Below, one piece after another: positions 37,681 to 64,000 of a stretch of DNA of 64,000 bases. Within the stretch, counting starts at the first letter, position 1. Each line of letters starts with the position of its first letter. Source of the DNA: Apus apus (lineage: Eukaryota > Chordata > Aves > Apodiformes > Apodidae); the NCBI RefSeq assembly GCF_020740795.1, contig NC_067283.1:116069206-116133205 (forward strand), in the 5' to 3' direction. Under the pieces are notes generated by a model that was not told the DNA's origin, did not search any database, and worked only from the letters and a program-made list of their open reading frames with translations. Position numbers and translations under genes: made by a program.

Positions 37681-38660
37681 AATTTTTTTCTTACATGTAT
37701 TTATTTTAAAACAAACGGAACTCTGGGCTACACCAATCCACGGGGAATTTAGATTTAATCAGATATTTACCTGAAAATAACTCAGGCAAGTTTTACTACA
37801 GACTGAATTACTTAAATCCGCACAAGACTCTGACACAATCAGCTAAATACAGTTTCTGATCAAATTCAGTGTTACTTTGCAAAAAGAAAAGGAAGAGAAT
37901 GAAAAGCTGTTGTACAAAAAATGCAGTATTTTTTCAAACGCAGCACACAACTCAGATGCAAATCTGTTACCACATATGTCTGAAGTACAAATGCCAACTG
38001 AGCACAAAAACTAAATCTTATTTTTAAGTGGAGTGTTAGAATTTTCTAGAAAAGCAAACCAGCTGCCCCTTCTACACTGTAACCTAAGTAAAAACAGCAC
38101 AGTCAACATCTAGGTTACACCAGACAAAAGTTTCACATATTGTACCTAGCACAGGTACACTTCACTTGGCTTTAATGTATATACGGTGCACTAATGGAAA
38201 TTGGAATGGCAATCTCAAGGTAATGGTTGAAATAATGCTGCCTATAAAAATCTTCTGCTGAAGAATAGTTATTTTACTACTAGAGTCTGCTGAAAGCATT
38301 TTTAAGTTCATATTGTTGATGTTTATAAAGTTATTTACTTAAGACGAAGAAGAATCTAGGTATTTAAATTCCAAAATTACGCACAAGTCTCACATATTCT
38401 TCTCTTCCCACTGTAGGGAGATGTAAAAACCCTTCACCATTTGCACCTGACAGGATGGCAGCATCAACCAGCTTGGTTTTGTACATACTAAATTCTCTCG
38501 TTATCTGACAGACCTTGTAAGGTTTCTGTTACAGATATGCATACATTTAATTGACAAAGGAAAGAACCTGGAACTATTCCATTCTCATACAGCACTATTT
38601 CAGACTGTTCAAAAGAAAAGCAACAGCTCTATCCACTAATAAACCATGTTCATTTATAGT
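37681..38660 (+). other. RGS20: Probable RGS20 3' untranslated region
   Basis: Non-coding sequence after the stop. The first canonical AATAAA on the plus strand that I see downstream is at 38,638-38,643. An ATTAAA follows at 38,820-38,825 and another AATAAA at 40,757-40,762. The true cleavage site cannot be fixed from sequence alone. Confidence 0.4.
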
Positions 38661-41600
38661 ATCCCCAAAGCATGACAATTGATTTCTGGTCATATCTCCA
38701 AACCAGTAATCACAGGAAGTACTAGGAAGAAAGCTGAATCCACATAATCTTGTGTGTAAATCTGTTACTACAATAACTTTTTTTATTTTAAATTACAAGA
38801 TTCACTGCAATTCCGCTATATTAAACTTGGTGTTTATAGTGGATGTTCATTGAACTGTATTTTTTCCTGCACATTTATTTAAAGGAACCAACACATATAG
38901 GTAGGAAAAGGACACATGGGGAACAGAAAGAAATGCCCCTAGAAGGGAAAAAACAGACAGGCATAGTTCAGTGATATTCACTGTAGCCTTTCTAAAACCT
39001 ACTCTTTGCCTAATCCCAGCCTTATGAAAAGCACAAAATGGGGACTTTCTCCGAAAAAAGAAAATGGAAATAACAAGCAGAATTTAGGAGATCAATTTAA
39101 TTGTTTCCTCAATGCACTTGGCAGGAGGCATGTTCTCTCCTTACTGCACTCACACTATTAACAAATAATGACGATATTTTTCATTACACAGCACCACAGG
39201 ACAAGCCCCGATACGTGGTAAGTTAACAAGAGCTATGAACAGTTTCCATCATCTTCCAAAAACTGAAATGCTATTCAACATGTCAGCACAAAAAAGCAAA
39301 CCAAAAAAACTTGAGAGACCGTAAATCAAAGCACTTTTGCCCTCTGAAGCACAACACTGAATGACCAAGTAAAGAGGAAGCCCTTCTATATACCACTATC
39401 GTAAGACACAGCCCAGGCAGCGGCTGCAACTGCTTAACATATCAACGCTGGTTATCTCAGCTGAATTCTAGTAAATGTACCCAAAGCATTATCAATACAA
39501 TTTAAGTTTGCATAAAGTATTACATGATGGGTAGTAACCTCAACAAAACCAACTAGGGATGTTGGTGAGGCAGCATTCATGGGGAGCTTGCAGTCAAAAT
39601 GATGATGCTGTAGTTGTTTTAATCAGGGCGGGTAAGAGTGCTCTGAAGCTCTAAGTTGGCAAAGCAAGTTGAACTAGGTCAAATGCAGCTTGCTGGGAAG
39701 ATCAGATGCACACATCAAAAAAAGTTCAAAGTGTGTCAATTCATGAAATGGAGGATTTCATTTCTTTTAAGTTATCTCTCTTCCCTGCAAAGATACCTCA
39801 TTAAGAGCTGGAAGACTGACTGAGCACTCATACTTTATATCAAACAATGTATTATTCTGCAAGAAAAAGAAAGGAAAAGATGCAATTAAATTAGAGGGGA
39901 GAGAAAGTTATATTGGTTTGGGAAGTTCTACGGTTAACATTAGATTATTAAAGAAGAAAATTATTTCTAAGCTTATTTTTCATGTGCCATAACTTCTAAG
40001 CAATTGAAGTTCTCTAGGCAATTTTCATTTTACTTCTGCATTACAATGTGCTGACATTTGCAATGTGCATCCTTCCTGGAAAATCATAACAAATTTTAAT
40101 GCTGTGTTTTAGGTTTAATCTTACACTGAACAACAACGGCAGAATGCTGGTCCTTAGAAACCTTGAGAATATCTCTTTAAAAATCCAAACAAACCAGCCC
40201 CCTAAATATCCTGTTATTTTGAGGCTGTTTAATACTGGACTTAATTAGAAGGGGGGGAGAGAAGAGGAAAACAAAAACCCATCTGCACAGCAAATAGGTT
40301 TTTATCTACATTTCATTACTACACACTTGCTCATTATGCACAAACTTTTCTCAGGGCAAAAATGAGCTGCACTGAAAAAGAAAAGTTTCTATAGGTAAGT
40401 TGTTACATGAATAGCAGAACAAAATAATCATACTGACACAAGACGTTATTTATAATTCATCAAGTAAAAAATTATCACAATCAATTTATCCTAGCTTGAA
40501 AATAAGCATGGTTGGTTTGTCTTGGCATTTATCTAACTGCAGGATATCATTAAGCTCTAACAACTTTCCAGTCCACTGGTATTCCTTCTTCAATGTCTGC
40601 ACTTCAGAAACCAACAACTCCCACAGAACATGCACACTGTTAGAGACTGCTCTTTTCACCAGCCTGCTAAGCACTATTAAAATTGCATGTGCTGCTTCAG
40701 CCAACATATTGTGCTTTACACTGACCTTTAAATTCCAAAGTCATTAGCACAATACAAATAAAGAAAAAAAAAAAATCTATATCCTGAAGGGCTCTACTAT
40801 ATAAAGACAGATTGAAATTTATCACACATTGTGCACTTACTTTCTGATTACAAAGGATATCTAAGATAAAGTGATGAGGACTATCACAATGTCAAGTAAT
40901 TTTTAAACAAGTTTGCTGAAAATAGTAGTTAAGAATACATGTCCTCTGCCATGAAAGGATATCACTATAATTTCAATTAAAGATTTTCTATACTAATGTT
41001 ATAACTAAGTTAATCCCAAACCTTTTAAAAGGGTAAAACCATTTAAGATTATTGATGATTTAGTGAAACAGAAGCTAATATACAGCTGTATGATATTGTA
41101 CTTAATAGTGAAACTCCACAGATTCATTTATATGAATGACTACTAATGATCTATTTCAAAAGGCATATGTTTGAAAAGTAATACAACCATTTTTTGCAGA
41201 AAGAAGCCTTCATGTTGATGAATTTAAGTTCCACCTAAGCTGGTATTTAAAATTCGCAAACGTGACTGCAAGTGGAATCCTGAATTATGAATAAAAACCA
41301 GGCACTTTCTTTGTGATGCTTGAAAAGTGCACCATGGATTCAAAGTGAGGTTCACAAAAACCAAAATAATTGAGCAGATATTTACCTTCTGATTAGTGCT
41401 AGTCAAAAAGAATCATTCAGTGCAAGACATTCCTAAGCCCACACATTCTCCTGAGCAAGTTAACAGAATTATATATGAGGAAATGCCTTTTAACCAAGGA
41501 TTCAGAAGCTGTGTTTTCTGAGCAGCAGAAACCTCTAGCATTCCTTACACAGGAAAGATGATGCCATCTTACAAAGATGTACACACACTTTAAAATGAAC

Positions 41601-42700
41601 ACACCCTACTCTCTTGCTCTACTAGATTAGCGTAAAAACTAGCTTTAGTTGTAGGGCAACTATGTTCCAGTCTCTATTACCTTTATGGACATTTTAAACC
41701 TGGAGACAACTCAAATGTCCATACAGGTAATAAACCTAGAATTCTTGGAGGGGAGGGATTCATCACCAGTCCTGCCAGCATGATTCAATGCATAAATAGC
41801 CAAATGTACTGGGTCAGTCATAACACAACTGCAGCTCAGTAGGTAAGCCAGTCAGCTGGGGAAGTGAGATATGGTCCCAGCCCCACTTCTGCATCCTTCA
41901 CTCATAGATCCTTCAGACTTTGCATCCTCTCTGACAACTGTGAAGAAGGAAGGACCTGCTGAACAGAGGTGAATTCAAAGCTCACTGCTGGGCAGTTTTA
42001 TTTATGGACTCAGGTAATCAAAATTAAGCATAAACAACATTTAGGCACCTATGATCTTTACTGGATCTAGTTCTTGGACTTCATTTCTCACTGTGAGAAA
42101 GAAAGTGTTCTTTTTACCTCAGGGACAGAAGAAAGGGTGAAGGCTGTTCCTACAGCCATAAGGTAACATGAGGTGAAGCAACATTGTATTTGAACTCCTA
42201 CTTGGATACACCTACATACACAGAAAGCACTATCACAGTTCTAGCTCTTTTAACAAAGTGCAGGTATCATTGGTTAAGTACAGAAAGACAATTACTCTAT
42301 TTTCTCAAAAGGTAATTTTCCTAAATATCACAGTCAGGCATAAAGATTAAAAGACACATAGCATGAGGAGAGTTATGCAAACCAACCTGTGCCTGTCCTG
42401 TATCTGTCCTGTGAACAGCAGAGAAAACATAGGTCTACTTAGCATCTAATATTAAACATTTTTAACGTTTTTTTGGAACATTTTCCATTACAAAGGTCTT
42501 CAAACAAAACACTGCAATGGATATTAAATGTTTATAATTTGTTTGTTGCTGTCTTGAACGAAAAAAAAATTAATTATGCATCTTTAAGTAACTACCAAGC
42601 AATCTTGCCAAAGGACCTACAAGTAGGCTAAAAATAACCCCATTCTGTTAGTAGAAAAAAGATTGTTTTCTGATTCAGGGCATTAATATAAAATAAATTG
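38661..42700. other. Intergenic or alternative 3'UTR DNA between RGS20 and TCEA1
   Basis: AT-rich, no recognised repeats or exons. One open stretch on the minus strand (40,489-40,740, 84 codons without a stop) has protein-like composition but no family I can name. The two genes converge here, so part of this DNA may be read from long 3'UTRs of either. Confidence 0.5.
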
Positions 42701-44238
42701 AGTTTAGAATGTTTTATTACAAAGTTATGCAAGAAACTTTAAATGCTTAACATTTTTTTGCCTAAAAAAAGGTAACTAACTTCTATTTTAATCATTTTTC
42801 CTTTCAGCACAAAAGCCACTTTTCCTTCCTTGCACAAGCTGACTGGAAAAGCTTGCTATATAAAGTATTTACCAAACATTTCTTGTCTTGCAAAGCTCAA
42901 GTGTCATCAAACTATTTCCACCTAATTTGTTAGCATTGCCACCATCACACACACAAAAAAATTCAACACAGAAAGTCTTGGTTTTCCTTTACAGTCAAGG
43001 AATTTCATTTCCCGGAACCACACTCTTCCCATCCCCCCATGAATCCTTTATACATTGCCAAGATGGACCTCCTCAGCCCCATACTTCAATAAATTAAATC
43101 ATGTAAACTTAGATATAAAAAAAATTTAATCTCTCTTCTAAAGATGTTGACATATTTTTCCTTGAAAGCACCTTTGAAAATGGTTAACATGTGCACTGTT
43201 AAAAAGCAGGCTCTAACAAAGCAGTATTTACATCACTCCACATAAGGATAAGACCATAACTTTAATAAGTTATTCTCACCTGCAGGTCTATGACTGACAC
43301 TGGATGTGCTAGATCTCAAAATTCAGTTCATGAGCAAAATGAATATCATTTATACGAAGTGAATTTAAAACCACCTCCCCAGCCAGTTTATATTGGGATG
43401 AATTGGTAAGCTGGTGTTAATTGGACAGCCTACAACACAATGTCTTTGCTTATTTACAAAATCTAAACCAAACTTTGTTGACAAGCGTGTTACGAAAAAC
43501 TGAGCACTCAAATCAGATTTAACCGACTATTTTAAGACACTTCTAGAAATAATACCTACTGATAGAATGTAAAATACAGGCTTTAGGCAATAAAATATAT
43601 TGCATTGATCAAAGCTGGTTACATAAACAAGCTTAACCAACCATTGCAGAAGTGGTCATAGAATCCAGTAATACATTTCATAACCCCATCACTACAAACA
43701 TAGTCCTAATTCAGAAACAGCACGTTCAAACTAGACAGTCATCAGACTAGACTAAATCAGTGATTTAGTCAACAACCAAGTTTAACAGAATTAAATGAAG
43801 TTTTGCAAAACTAGTGAACACAGCAGCAAGAAACAAAAAATGTGGAGAGGTAAAATATATTTGGAAGGAGCATGTTTGTTTCAGACCGCAAAAACTACAG
43901 TACATTATTCAGAGGAAAAAAACAAGCCAATTACCAAAATGTTTAATTGGGAAAAGTTTAATGTCAACTTACTTATAAAAATGAAAAAATATTTTAACAT
44001 TCACCATACAATTGAGCAACCTGGCCCTACTGACTATCAGCTATGGGAAGGCATTTAAGGAAATGATGGTTGTGTCAAAACAAAGGCTAACTTCAGGCAT
44101 ATAAGCTGCTTTAAAAAAAAGAAAATAAAACCCCAAAAAATCTCTCATTTGCAGGAAGCTAGATGCTTAGCCTAGTTTTTAAAGCTAATTACAAAATCCT
44201 CTTTCATACTGGTCCAGATGTCTTGACAATTTCTTCTT
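42701..44238 (-). other. TCEA1: Probable TCEA1 3' untranslated region
   Basis: On the minus strand after the TAG stop. Just after the stop the sequence has acatctggaccag, similar to what I recall of the mammalian 3'UTR start. The first canonical minus-strand AATAAA is at 42,713-42,718, about 1.5 kb downstream. The end point is inference. Confidence 0.45.

Positions 44239-64000
<19,762 letters not shown>

Noticed and set aside
39840..39880. Acceptor-like ttctttttcttgcag on the minus strand as the last TCEA1 exon
   Set aside because: The following bases do not encode Phe-Cys-stop, whereas the acceptor at 44,248 does and matches the expected C-terminus.
43795..44058. 87-codon plus-strand open frame next to the TCEA1 stop
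   Set aside because: It lies antisense in the probable TCEA1 3'UTR; Lys-rich AT-driven frame without homology.

Overview
This is a vertebrate nuclear genomic window, most likely from a bird. Two conserved, intron-split genes can be read by exon homology and splice-site phase. Seven 5'-truncated CR1 LINE copies are present, several still ending in the ATTCTATG/ATTCTGTG-type 3' repeat typical of sauropsids; a crocodilian or turtle cannot be strictly excluded. Nothing prokaryotic is present, and almost every long open reading frame outside the exons below is a chance frame, a CR1 fragment or a CpG-island frame.

Layout: 1 to about 15,070 is AT-rich non-coding DNA upstream of RGS20 (or the intron of a longer RGS20 isoform). 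It holds CR1 fragments, a perfect 15-bp inverted repeat and a small local duplication. About 15,070-17,780 is a strong CpG island with two candidate RGS20 first exons, ending at donors 15,993 and 17,298 that share an almost identical 14-nt sequence. RGS20 (plus strand) then continues with coding exons at 30,960-31,108 (cysteine string), 35,366-35,452 (variable linker), 36,040-36,274 and 37,492-37,680 (RGS domain). With the proposed first exon (17,199-17,297) the five exons add up to 759 nt, an intact 252-residue protein.

From 44,239 to beyond the right edge lies TCEA1 (TFIIS) on the minus strand, tail-to-tail with RGS20. Eight coding exons are visible, encoding residue ~43 to the stop (260 residues, all phases consistent). 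The first two coding exons, encoding the N-terminus, were not found and probably lie to the right. RGS20 next to a convergent TCEA1 matches the order I recall for mammalian chromosome 8q11, so the synteny looks conserved.

Functionally the two genes are unrelated: RGS20 is a palmitoylated GTPase-activating protein for Gi/Gz alpha subunits, and TCEA1 is the RNA polymerase II elongation and transcript-cleavage factor. The most striking signal is a TCEA1 intron (48,486-49,444, minus strand) that begins ATATCCTTT, ends AC and carries a TTCCTTAAC branch site: a textbook AT-AC U12-type (minor spliceosome) intron that GT-AG-based prediction would miss. Other items of interest are a cluster of TGAGTCA motifs at 19,643-19,850, an NRF1-type palindrome overlapping the proposed RGS20 start codon, and a 41-nt purely alternating pyrimidine-purine tract in a TCEA1 intron.
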